Positions 40,245 through 47,815 of a stretch of DNA of 64,000 bases are shown in pieces. The DNA lies in contig NZ_FNBW01000005.1 of NCBI RefSeq assembly GCF_900102465.1, positions 248,001 to 312,000 of the forward strand, read 5' to 3'. A program made the position numbers and the translations under genes. Below the pieces are notes generated by a model. That model saw only the letters and a list, made by a program, of their open reading frames with translations. It was not told the DNA's origin and did not search any database. Position 1 is the first letter of the stretch. Each line of letters opens with the position of its first letter. Source of the stretch: Thalassobaculum litoreum DSM 18839 (lineage in GTDB: Bacteria > Pseudomonadota > Alphaproteobacteria > Thalassobaculales > Thalassobaculaceae).

Positions 40245-41273
40245 ATGACGCCGCCGCCTTCCGCCCCACATGCCATGCCCGCCGCCGCACCCACCGACAT
40301 CGTGATCGATTGTGATCCCGGCATCGACGACGCCATCGCCATTCTGCTGGCCGCCGCCTGCCCGCAGCAGGTGCGGATCTCCGCGCTGACCGCCACCCAC
40401 GGCAATGTCGGCCTGGCGCTCACTGCCCGCAACGCCTGCAGGCTGCGCAGTCTGGCCGGCCTGCCGGAGGTGCCGGTGCATGCCGGCTGCCCGCGGCCGC
40501 TGACCGCTCCGGTGCACGACGCGGCCCATATCCACGGCGGCAACGGCCTGGGCGGAGTCGAACTGGCGGACGGCGACGATGGCCATGCCGAAGGTCGCGG
40601 GGGCCATGCCGAAGGCCGTGGGGGCCTCGCCGAGGCGCATGGGGTCGACGCGCTGATCGCCGAGGCTCAACGGGGCCGTACACTGGTGGCCGTCGGCCCG
40701 CTGACCAATGTGGCGGTCACGCTGATCAAGCGGCCGGAGACGGCGGCGCGCTGGCGCCGGCTGGTGATCATGGGCGGCGGGGTGGAGAAGGGGAACGTCA
40801 CGCCCCAGGCCGAGTTCAACGTCTTCACCGACCCGGAAGCCGCCCGCACCGTGCTGACCACCACGGAATGGCCGGTGGCGGCCCGCCCGGTGCTGTTCCC
40901 GCTCGACACCACCCACCAGGCGCTGCTGTCGCCGGATTGGATCGCCGACCTCGCCGCGACGGGCGGAAAGGTCTGTCGGATCGCCGCCGCGATGCTCGGC
41001 GGCTACGACACGCCCAGCACCGCGGCGCAGGGCGGCAAGGCCGTGCACGACGCCATGGCGGTGGCCTGGACCATCCGCCCGGAGCTGTTCGAGACCCGGG
41101 CGGCCCGGATCGACGTGGTGACCGACAGCGGTGCGGCCCGGGGTCGCACGGTGGCCGATTTCGTCTCCATCGAGCCGACGGCTGATATCGTGACCGGCGT
41201 CGACGCGCCGGCCTTCATCCAGTGGCTGAAGGAGCGGCTGGCGTCGCTCGACGCGGCCCTGTCCGGGGGCTGA
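40245..41273 (+). CDS. Nucleoside hydrolase (inosine/uridine-preferring family)
   Basis: A 342-residue calcium-dependent N-glycosidase that splits ribonucleosides into base and ribose. The metal-binding DIVIDCDPGIDDAIAILLA (about 18-36), VAVGPLTNVAVTL and MGGGVEKGNVTPQAEFNVFTDPEAA are family hallmarks. Odd feature: residues 113-133 consist of three seven-residue repeats (GHAEGRG, GHAEGRG, GLAEAHG) encoded by a 21-bp tandem repeat, inserted after NGLGGVELADGDD where relatives have a short linker. The enzyme core is otherwise intact. Confidence 0.9.
   Translation: MTPPPSAPHAMPAAAPTDIVIDCDPGIDDAIAILLAAACPQQVRISALTATHGNVGLALTARNACRLRSLAGLPEVPVHAGCPRPLTAPVHDAAHIHGGNGLGGVELADGDDGHAEGRGGHAEGRGGLAEAHGVDALIAEAQRGRTLVAVGPLTNVAVTLIKRPETAARWRRLVIMGGGVEKGNVTPQAEFNVFTDPEAARTVLTTTEWPVAARPVLFPLDTTHQALLSPDWIADLAATGGKVCRIAAAMLGGYDTPSTAAQGGKAVHDAMAVAWTIRPELFETRAARIDVVTDSGAARGRTVADFVSIEPTADIVTGVDAPAFIQWLKERLASLDAALSGG
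40581..40643 (+). repeat. 21-bp tandem repeat, three copies, in-frame
   Basis: Units at 40581-40601, 40602-40622 and 40623-40643. The first two differ at two bases; the third is more diverged. They lie inside the nucleoside hydrolase gene and preserve its frame. Confidence 0.85.
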
Positions 41274-41320
41274 GTCTGGATGCAGCTGAGTCTGGTCGGG
41301 GCCGAGTCTGGTCGGGGCTG
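41269..41320 (+). repeat. Short direct repeats after the nucleoside hydrolase gene
   Basis: GAGTCTGG occurs three times within about 45 bases, twice extended to GAGTCTGGTCGGGGC, starting at the stop codon of the nucleoside hydrolase gene. It looks like slippage-generated duplication between this gene and the next membrane protein gene. Confidence 0.6.
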
Positions 41321-41368
41321 AGGCACGGCGGGCATGACGACGGGACTGAAACTTGGCATGGTAGGACA

Positions 41369-42250
41369 ATGACGCTGACCGATCCCCTGATCGCCACCCT
41401 CGCGGTACCCGTTCTGGTGACGGTGGCCGTGGCCGTGCTGCTGCGGCTGATCGGCGGCGCCGGCACGGGGGCGCGGACGGCCGCTTTCGGCATTCCGGTG
41501 GGGCTGATCGTCGCCGTGGCCCTGCTGCCCGGGCTGGCGCCGACGCCGCCGGTGACGGTGATGGAGAAGCTGGTCTGGCTGGCGGCGGCCGGCGGGCTGA
41601 TCGGCATCCTGATCGAGATGGTCACCCAGACCCGCTTCATCTCGGCCCTGGCGGCGTTCTTCTGGCCGTTCCTGGCGGTGGTCTGGACCTCCGGGATCGA
41701 CGTGACCGCTGTCATCTCCGGCGAGACGCCGGCCCATCAGTTTCCCTACCGGGTGTTCGAGGTCTCGGCGGTCGCCGGCCTGATCGTCGGCCGGATGCAC
41801 CAGATCGCCGAGGTCGAGCTCTGCGCCCCGGTGGCGCTGATCGTGATCGCTGCCGGGCTCGGCGCCGTGGGGCTGGCGACGGGACCGGGATACGCCTGGG
41901 CGATCGGCTTACCGCTGGCGGCGGCCGGGCTCGGCTGGGTGGTGTGCAACTGGCCGAACCGGCGCCTGCCGTTCGGCGCGCCGGGGGAGATCGGCGGCAG
42001 TGCGGTGGCGATCGCCCTGGCGGCGGTCATGGTCTACCAGGCCCGCGTACCGGTGGTGCTCGTGCTGCTGGTGCTGTCGGCCCTGGCGATCGAGCCGCTG
42101 GCCCGCCGCTTCGTGGCGACCAACGCGCTGACCAAATCGGAGGCGGTGCGTCCGATCGCCCTGGCGGGGATCCTGGCGCTGCCGGCGGCGCTGGCGGTGG
42201 TGCTGGCCCTGTACGCTCCGGCGTTGATCCCAGATATCTACCGGCCGTAG
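41369..42250 (+). CDS. Polytopic membrane protein of unknown function
   Basis: A 293-residue very hydrophobic protein with about eight or nine predicted helices (first LIATLAVPVLVTVAVAVLLRLIGG, last LAGILALPAALAVVLALYA). I do not recognise a family. Loops carry few charges; SGETPAHQFPYRVFEV and CNWPNRRLPFGAPGEIGG are the most distinctive non-membrane segments. The ATG at 41369 has AGGA close by. It may be co-transcribed with the nucleoside hydrolase, which would hint at a transport role, but this is guesswork. Confidence 0.7.
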   Translation: MTLTDPLIATLAVPVLVTVAVAVLLRLIGGAGTGARTAAFGIPVGLIVAVALLPGLAPTPPVTVMEKLVWLAAAGGLIGILIEMVTQTRFISALAAFFWPFLAVVWTSGIDVTAVISGETPAHQFPYRVFEVSAVAGLIVGRMHQIAEVELCAPVALIVIAAGLGAVGLATGPGYAWAIGLPLAAAGLGWVVCNWPNRRLPFGAPGEIGGSAVAIALAAVMVYQARVPVVLVLLVLSALAIEPLARRFVATNALTKSEAVRPIALAGILALPAALAVVLALYAPALIPDIYRP

Positions 42251-42423
42251 GCGGCGGTTTCCGTTTCTTCTGCTCACTGCCCGGATTTGTTCCGGGCCCT
42301 ACGTAGCCGCGTGCTAGCGACGCGGGATCGTGTGCGCTCCACCCGTGGGCCCCGGCACAGGGCCGGGGAGTGGGAGAAGGGGAGAGGTGGCAGGAGTGCC
42401 CGGGTCGGCTTCGCTTCTCTTCC

Positions 42424-42475
42424 CGTCATCCCGGACGCGCCCCGAAGCGGATTCGGGGCGCGTCGGGAGGGCGGT
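42424..42475. repeat. REP-like palindromic element with 13-bp stem
   Basis: CGTCATCCCGG is followed by a perfect 13-bp stem, GACGCGCCCCGAA (42434-42446) and its complement (42452-42464). Lies in the 233-base gap between convergent genes and may also end transcription. Shares its CGTCATCCCGG arm with the elements at 26304, 45119 and 62717. Confidence 0.65.
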
Positions 42476-42483
42476 GAGGGGCG

Positions 42484-43260
42484 CTACGCCAGCCCCTCCA
42501 GCCCGGCATCGACGCTGAGCGACTGGCCGGTGATGTTGCGGCCGGCCTCGGAGCAGATGAACAGGATCTGATGGGCGATGTCGCCCGCCGTCACGAAGCG
42601 CTTCATCAGCGTCACGTCGGCCATCTTGGTGCGCATCTCGTTCTCGGAGATGCCGCCGGCTTCCGCCTTGGCCTTGATCACCCGGTCGATGCGCGCGCCC
42701 TCCACCGGGCCCGGCTGGACGCAGTTCACGCGGATGCCGTGGGGGCCGAGTTCCATGGCGCAGGTGCGGGTGAAGCCGACGATGCCGAACTTCGCCGCCG
42801 AATAGGGGCTGCGCAGCGGGAAGCCGAACTTGCCGGCTGCCGAGGACAGGTTGACGATGCTGCCGCCGCCCGACTTGATCAGCGCCGGCACCGCCTTCTG
42901 GGTGCCCAGGAAGGCACTGGTCAGGTTGATGGTGAGGCAGGCGGTCCAGTCCTCCAGGGAGACGTCCTCCACCGGCGCGGTCGGCCCGGCGGTGCCGGCG
43001 TTGTTCACCATGATGTCGAGCCCGCCCAGGGTCTCGATGCCCTTGTCCATGAAGTCCTGGAAGGCGGCGGCGTCGCCGACGTCGCAGGGCACGCCCTGCA
43101 GGCCCGGGATCGTCGCCTTGGCGTCTTCCAGCGCGTCCACGTCCAGGTCGCAGGTATAGACGGTGGCGCCGGCAGCGGCGAAGACCTCCGCCGTCCTGCG
43201 GCCGATGCCCTGGGCGCCTGCGGTGATGATGGCGCGCTTGCCGGTCAGATCGAGCTTCAT
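42484..43260 (-). CDS. SDR-family NAD(P)-dependent oxidoreductase
   Basis: A 258-residue classical short-chain dehydrogenase. Cofactor motif AGAQGIGRRTAEVF (about 14-27), NNAG near residue 85, Ser in SIVNLSS, catalytic YSAAK near residue 155, and an extended VQPGPVEGARIDRVI region. CDLDVDALEDAK after beta-2 has an Asp, pointing to NAD(H). The C-terminus GRNITGQSLSVDAGLEGLA is typical. The substrate is unknown. Monocistronic. Confidence 0.92.
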   Translation of the reverse strand: MKLDLTGKRAIITAGAQGIGRRTAEVFAAAGATVYTCDLDVDALEDAKATIPGLQGVPCDVGDAAAFQDFMDKGIETLGGLDIMVNNAGTAGPTAPVEDVSLEDWTACLTINLTSAFLGTQKAVPALIKSGGGSIVNLSSAAGKFGFPLRSPYSAAKFGIVGFTRTCAMELGPHGIRVNCVQPGPVEGARIDRVIKAKAEAGGISENEMRTKMADVTLMKRFVTAGDIAHQILFICSEAGRNITGQSLSVDAGLEGLA

Positions 43261-43342
43261 GGGGTCCCTCCGGTACTCGGTTTCTTGGCCGCAGGGACTA
43301 TAGCGGGGGCCGGTTCGTCGCGTCAGTTCTTCAAATGCGGGT

Positions 43343-43963
43343 TCAGTCGTCCAGGTTGAGTTTCTGGCGCACGTCCTTGCGGATGATCTCCACGTCCTTG
43401 CCGCTCAGCATCACCCCGGCGACGACGAAGGCGAGCGCGAGGCCGATGGCCGAGGCCATGGCGCCCGTGCCCCAGGCCGGACCGTAGGTGTCCCAGATGA
43501 ACACGGTGCCGAACCAGAACCCGCCGAACGAGGCTAGCGCCGCCAGCAGCAGGAAGCCGACGCGCATGCACAGCCCGCCGATGCGGTTGGCCGACATCAG
43601 CTCGCGGAACATGGCCGACGCCTCGGCCTCGGCGATGGCGCGGGTGATCTTGTTGCGCGCGATCTTCTGCCAGTCGCCGTAGGCCATGCCGGTGCTGCCG
43701 TCCAGGCGCCCTGGATTGAGGATCGCCTCCTTCAGGTCGGCGACGATGCTGTCGGCCCGTTCCTTCGGCGTCTTGCGCTTCAGGCTCGGATAGATCGGCC
43801 CGTCATCGGAGTTCGCGGGGGACTCGCGGAAGACCGGGCCGGGGGAGACCGCGGCTCCGGCACCGGCGGGGCCGTGCCGGGCGGGCGGGCCGGCGTGGGC
43901 AGGGCGGTTGGGGGCAGGGCGGTTGGACGGTGGGCGCATACGCTGTTCCGCTCGCATCGACAT
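43343..43963 (-). CDS. Hypothetical membrane protein
   Basis: A 206-residue protein of no family known to me. Residues 1-60 are Pro/Arg/Ala-rich and probably disordered; KRKTPKERADSIVADLKEAILNPG forms a likely helix; two membrane segments follow (about 130-152, GGLCMRVGFLLLAALASFGGFWFG, and about 163-185). Both ends seem cytoplasmic. Its start is uncertain: ATGs at 43963, 43957 and later are all possible. A PilZ gene lies 14 bases downstream, so the two may be co-transcribed. Confidence 0.7.
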   Translation of the reverse strand: MSMRAEQRMRPPSNRPAPNRPAHAGPPARHGPAGAGAAVSPGPVFRESPANSDDGPIYPSLKRKTPKERADSIVADLKEAILNPGRLDGSTGMAYGDWQKIARNKITRAIAEAEASAMFRELMSANRIGGLCMRVGFLLLAALASFGGFWFGTVFIWDTYGPAWGTGAMASAIGLALAFVVAGVMLSGKDVEIIRKDVRQKLNLDD

Positions 43964-43977
43964 CGGGCTGCCCGCGA

Positions 43978-44331
43978 TCAGAGGGTGCCGCGGAGCACTC
44001 GTTCGCGAAAATACCGGTTCAGCGTGGCGAAGGCGACCGAATCCAGGTCGTTGAACGCTACGCCGACCGACCCGTCATCGTCGTCCTTGCGCCGGACCTC
44101 GCCGCTGGTGCGGAACAGGGCGCCCGGGCCGGCGGTCGGCACGAAGACGCGCATGGCGGTACAGTCGCCCGGTTCCAGCGCGCCGGAATACTCCAGCACC
44201 CGGAGGCCGCCGAGGCTCCAGTCACCGATGGCATAGGGTGCATTGCCGATGACGACGGTCATGGGGGCGGAGATCCGGCGGGTGCTGCGGCGGTCGGCCT
44301 GGCGGTTGCCCGGGGCGGGGGTGGGTGACAT
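43978..44331 (-). CDS. PilZ domain protein
   Basis: A 117-residue single-domain PilZ protein, the c-di-GMP receptor fold. RRSTRRISAPMTVVIG supplies the RxxxR part and DWSLGGLRV the (D/N)xSxxG part of the ligand-binding motif, so binding is plausible. The start at 44331 has GGAGAT seven bases upstream. Oriented 3' of the hypothetical membrane protein gene on the same strand order (43963 lies downstream). It could adjust motility or exopolysaccharide in response to c-di-GMP. Confidence 0.88.
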   Translation of the reverse strand: MSPTPAPGNRQADRRSTRRISAPMTVVIGNAPYAIGDWSLGGLRVLEYSGALEPGDCTAMRVFVPTAGPGALFRTSGEVRRKDDDDGSVGVAFNDLDSVAFATLNRYFRERVLRGTL

Positions 44332-44631
44332 GGGGTCATCTCCGATTGATGCTTCATCGTGTCCTGCGGAGGCGGTGTCCGAGGGCACGGTCTCCGCCGG
44401 TTCTCCAGCAACCGGCGTGCCAAGGCGGCAGGTCACGGCGGCGGGCGTTGTTTTCCAACGATTCGTGCCGTGCCGTCGGTCCGACGCGCCAGCGCCGGCG
44501 GCAGAATCTGCCCGGCCGGAGCCGTCCGCGTGGATCGCCTTTGCCCAGTGGGCCGACCGTGAATCGCCCTCCAACTCGTTAAGGATAGAGCGACTTCACA
44601 CGACCGGATGTTTCGACTGACCGTGGTTTTT

Positions 44632-44913
44632 TTAGGCCGTGTGCTTGCTGACCGGGCCGAGATTGGGCCAGGCGGGGCGGGTCGACACGTCCTTCGATCC
44701 GCAGGAGCTGCACCGCATCCGCGCGCCGATCTCCGGCACCGGGAAGGCCGGGCCGAGCTGGGCGATCAGCATGGCGGTGGACGCCTCTGCATAGTGGCTG
44801 CACCGGTTGCACCAGCAGAACACGCCGACCTTGGCCGACAGCAGATCCCCCAACTGGGCCGCCCGCTGGTCGCGGTCCTTCCGGTCCATCAACTCCCGCT
44901 TCATCCGTCCCAT
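44632..44913 (-). CDS. Small zinc-ribbon-like protein, putative SOS-regulated
   Basis: A 93-residue protein with four paired cysteines, FCWCNRCSH and MRCSSCGS about 30 residues apart, suggesting a structural zinc site. The middle (AEASTAMLIAQLGPAFPVPEIGAR) is a probable helix-turn. I do not recognise a named family. The ATG at 44913 follows GAGGAC; ATGs nine bases downstream and further upstream are alternatives. Its promoter overlaps a LexA-type box at 44948-44962, implying DNA-damage control. Nothing next to it suggests a partner. Confidence 0.72.
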   Translation of the reverse strand: MGRMKRELMDRKDRDQRAAQLGDLLSAKVGVFCWCNRCSHYAEASTAMLIAQLGPAFPVPEIGARMRCSSCGSKDVSTRPAWPNLGPVSKHTA

Positions 44914-44947
44914 GCCGCGACCGTCCTCGTCCCGTTCTGCCGAGTGA

Positions 44948-44977
44948 GAACATAACAAGAACATTCGAGGCGAACAA
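44948..44977 (-). promoter_or_regulatory. Predicted promoter with overlapping LexA (SOS) box
   Basis: On the minus strand TTGTTC (44972-44977) and TATGTT (44949-44954) are separated by exactly 17 bases. GTTCTTGTTATGTTC (44948-44962) covers the -10 region and matches the alphaproteobacterial LexA site GTTC-N7-GTTC. A LexA dimer here would block transcription of the zinc-ribbon gene until DNA damage. Confidence 0.62.
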
Positions 44978-45118
44978 CTGGGAGCGAAATTCAACCGGCC
45001 TTTTGCATGTCGCGGATTCAGTCAAAAGTTGTATTGGATAATGTGCGATTCAGTTGAAGCGACGCAAGCGTTTGAAGAAGTCTTTATGTTTGTTTTTATA
45101 TTTATTTATCAACTCGCT

Positions 45119-45162
45119 CGTCATCCCGAACCGATCCCGGATTTAATCCGGGACGGGATGGC
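45119..45162. repeat. REP-like palindromic element
   Basis: CGTCATCCCG opens an element with a central perfect stem CCCGGAT-TTA-ATCCGGG (45137-45153) and ends GGGATGGCGG. Same family as at 26304, 42424 and 62717. It follows an A+T-rich stretch (45,030-45,110) that holds no gene I can support. Confidence 0.6.
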
Positions 45163-45222
45163 GGCGGGGGAGGGGGTGAGTTCGGAGGTGGCCGCGCCCG
45201 AGGTGATCGGCACAGAGCGCCC

Positions 45223-45561
45223 TCAGCTCTGTACCAGCCGGGGCAGCTTCTCGAAGACGGCGAGCACGTCCAGCAGGCTGGTGCTGCTCTTCAGGCGCTT
45301 CTGGCCCGCGAACAGGGCGAAGGTCGGCCGCTTCTGGCCGCGGCGCTGGGTCTTCGACACCGAATAGAGCGGCCGTTCGTGGGTGTGCCGGAAGATCGAG
45401 AACACCGCCATGTCGTCATGCCGGTCCAGCGCATAGTCCCGCCATTCGCCCGCGGCGACGCGGCTCGCATACAGCGAGAGCAACTGACCCAACTCGTGAC
45501 GGGTGAAGAAGAAGTGGCGGACCGACTTGCGCGTGCTCGGGAGACGGATGAGATTTTCCAT
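45223..45561 (-). CDS. DUF2794 family protein
   Basis: A 112-residue protein matching DUF2794, a short alphaproteobacterial family of unknown function: TRHELGQLLSLYASRVAAGEWRDYALDRHDDMAVFSIFR and the basic segment KTQRRGQKRPTFALFAGQKRLKSS. Not membrane-bound. The ATG at 45561 starts the conserved region. A hairpin (ACAGAGC / GCTCTGT) overlaps its 3' end. Divergent from the yfgM-bamB-der operon. Confidence 0.85.
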   Translation of the reverse strand: MENLIRLPSTRKSVRHFFFTRHELGQLLSLYASRVAAGEWRDYALDRHDDMAVFSIFRHTHERPLYSVSKTQRRGQKRPTFALFAGQKRLKSSTSLLDVLAVFEKLPRLVQS

Positions 45562-45815
45562 CGGCCGGCGGATATCCTTGCGTTACCTAGCCTGTCTGCT
45601 AGGAAGTCTTTCTGAATTTCCCGGCGGGGTAAACCCCCAGCGGTCATGTCCCGGGGACATGTCCCAGCCCTCGCGTCGCCGCCAAGGGCGGTTGGCGGGT
45701 GCGCGTTGATTTCCGCACGCCCCGCCGCTAGGTTGCGCGACCGCCGCATATCCGCGGATGACCGTGTTCCGGATGCGGCGGGCGAGCCGGACACCTGAGT
45801 TTGGAGAACGATGCC
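45562..45815. promoter_or_regulatory. Divergent promoter region with perfect palindromes
   Basis: CATGTCCC-G-GGGACATG (45645-45661) is a perfect 17-base palindrome, embedded in a direct repeat of ATGTCCC. A second palindrome, ATCCGCGGAT, lies near 45750. Either may be an operator for DUF2794 or for the yfgM-bamB-der operon; the regulator is unknown. Confidence 0.4.
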
Positions 45816-46460
45816 GTGGCCGACATCTTCCGGGAAGTCGACGAAGAACTGCAGCAGGAGCGCGCCGCGACGCTGTGGAAGAAGTATGGCGGCTGGGTCA
45901 TCGCGCTCTGCGTTGGCATCGTCCTGGCCGTCGCCGGCAACGTCTTCTGGCGCGAATACAAGGCGAACCAGCGGGCCGAACAGGCCGCCGCCTATGCCGA
46001 GGCGTCCGCCCTGCTCGGGCAGGAGAAGCCGCGCGAGGCCGCCGAGGCCTTCGCCGCCCTGGCCGATTCAGGCGATGCCGGCTATGCCGCGATCGCCCGG
46101 CTGAGCCAGGCCGCCGCCCTGGTCGATGCCGACGATATTCCGGCCGCCGCCGAAACCTACATGGCGATCGCCAACGACTCGTCGGTGCCGGCGCCCTATG
46201 GCGATCTGGCGCGGCTGCATGGCGTAAGGCTGCGGATCGGCACCGCCAACGCCCCGACCCTGCACAGCGACCTTGCGCCGCTGCTGACCCCGGGCAACGC
46301 CTGGGAGCCGCTGGCCCGCGAGACCGAGGCGGCGATCTCGATCCAGGAGGGGGACATCGACGCCGCCCGCGAGTCCCTGAAGCTGATCGCCGACAACCCG
46401 GAGACGCCGGGCCAGCTGCGCCAGCGCGCCAGCGAACTCCTCCAGGCCCTGGGCGGGTGA
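45816..46460 (+). CDS. yfgM: YfgM-like tetratricopeptide-repeat membrane protein
   Basis: A 214-residue inner-membrane-anchored protein: a cytoplasmic N-terminus (VADIFREVDEELQQERAATLWKKYGG), one transmembrane helix (about 28-46, GWVIALCVGIVLAVAGNVFW) and a periplasmic TPR-like region. E. coli YfgM sits at the SecYEG translocon with PpiD, and the order yfgM-bamB-der is the same there. I chose GTG 45816 with GGAGA upstream; a TTG at 45801 is possible. Confidence 0.87.
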   Translation: MADIFREVDEELQQERAATLWKKYGGWVIALCVGIVLAVAGNVFWREYKANQRAEQAAAYAEASALLGQEKPREAAEAFAALADSGDAGYAAIARLSQAAALVDADDIPAAAETYMAIANDSSVPAPYGDLARLHGVRLRIGTANAPTLHSDLAPLLTPGNAWEPLARETEAAISIQEGDIDAARESLKLIADNPETPGQLRQRASELLQALGG

Positions 46461-46467
46461 GGTCAGC

Positions 46468-47805
46468 GTGATCCGCTTCGGCGCCCGTTTCCCCCTCGTC
46501 GCCTCCCTTGCCGCCACCCTCGCGCTCGCCGGTTGCGGCAGCGGCGACTTCTTCGGCGAGGACGCCCAGATTCCGCTGCCGGGCGAGCGGCTTCCGGTGC
46601 TGCAGATCGGCGAAGGCCTCAAGGAGGACCCGAGCATCGCCGACCTGCAGGTCGTGCTGCCGCGTCCTTATGTGAACGCCTACTGGTCGCAGCCCGGCGG
46701 CAACGCCTCCAAGGCGCTCGGCCATGTGGATGCCGGCGACGCCCTGGCACAGGCTTGGTCCGTGTCGATCGGCAGCGGCGGCGACGACGAGGTGTCGCTC
46801 CTGACCCAGCCGCTGGTGGTGGACGACACCGTCCTCGTGCTCGACAGCGAGGCCAATCTGCGGGCGCTGAACGCCGCCAACGGCCGCGAGCTGTGGGAGC
46901 ACGACCTGCGGCCCGAGGACGAGGACGACGCGGTCTATCCGGGCGGCATCGTCGCCGACGCCGCGAACGTCTATGCCGCCACCGGCTTCGGCGAGGTGAT
47001 TTCCTTTGCCATCGCCGACGGCTCCGAGAACTGGCGCGTGCGCCTGCCGGGACCGGTGCGCGGGGCGCCGGCGATCGCCGACGGGCGCCTGTTCGCGGTG
47101 ACCCTGGAGAACCGAACCATCGCCCTGTCGACCGCCGACGGATCCCGGATCTGGGAGCACCAGGGCATCACCGAGATCGCCTCCCTGCTCGGCGGCGCCG
47201 CCCCGGCGGTGCAGGGCTCGACGGTGCTGGTGCCGTACTCCTCCGGTCAGCTCTTCGCCCTGCGGGTCGAGACCGGCCGCGTGGTCTGGGTCGAGAACCT
47301 GTCGAGCCTGCGGGCGCTGGACGCCATCTCCCGCCTGTCCGACATCCGCGGCAGCCCGGTGATCGACGGCGACCTGGCCTTCGCGGTCAGCCATGCCGGC
47401 CGCATGGCAGCGATCGACATGCGCTCCGGCCGCCGGGTGTGGGAACGCGCCATCGGCAGCACCTCGATGCCCTGGGTGGCCGGCGAGTTCGTGTTCGTCG
47501 TCAGCCTGACCGGCGAGGTCGTGGCCCTGACCCGGCGCGACGGCCGGGTGCGCTGGGTGCACCGCCTGCCGCGCTACGAGGACATGGAGGATCAGACCGG
47601 GCCGATCCAGTACGCCGGTCCGGTTCTGGTCGGCGACCGGCTGCTGGTCGGCTCGTCCGACGGCTTCGTCTATGCGATTTCGCCGTATACCGGCAAACTG
47701 CTCGGCCGGATCGAGGTCGGGGACCCGGTCTATGTCGCCCCCATCGTCGCCGGTGGCACGATCTACGTCCTCGACAACGACGCGCAACTGCGCGCGTACC
47801 GCTAG
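46468..47805 (+). CDS. bamB: Outer membrane protein assembly factor BamB
   Basis: A 445-residue lipoprotein of the BAM complex that helps fold outer membrane proteins. A lipobox LALAGC (Cys near residue 23) follows a short signal peptide. The rest is an eight-bladed PQQ-like beta-propeller with repeated blades such as LRALNAANGRELWEHDL, ALSTADGSRIWEHQG, ALRVETGRVVWVENL and ALTRRDGRVRWVHRL. It starts at GTG 46468, eight bases after yfgM, and der follows 10 bases later. Confidence 0.94.
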   Translation: MIRFGARFPLVASLAATLALAGCGSGDFFGEDAQIPLPGERLPVLQIGEGLKEDPSIADLQVVLPRPYVNAYWSQPGGNASKALGHVDAGDALAQAWSVSIGSGGDDEVSLLTQPLVVDDTVLVLDSEANLRALNAANGRELWEHDLRPEDEDDAVYPGGIVADAANVYAATGFGEVISFAIADGSENWRVRLPGPVRGAPAIADGRLFAVTLENRTIALSTADGSRIWEHQGITEIASLLGGAAPAVQGSTVLVPYSSGQLFALRVETGRVVWVENLSSLRALDAISRLSDIRGSPVIDGDLAFAVSHAGRMAAIDMRSGRRVWERAIGSTSMPWVAGEFVFVVSLTGEVVALTRRDGRVRWVHRLPRYEDMEDQTGPIQYAGPVLVGDRLLVGSSDGFVYAISPYTGKLLGRIEVGDPVYVAPIVAGGTIYVLDNDAQLRAYR

Positions 47806-47815
47806 GGGACCCGCC

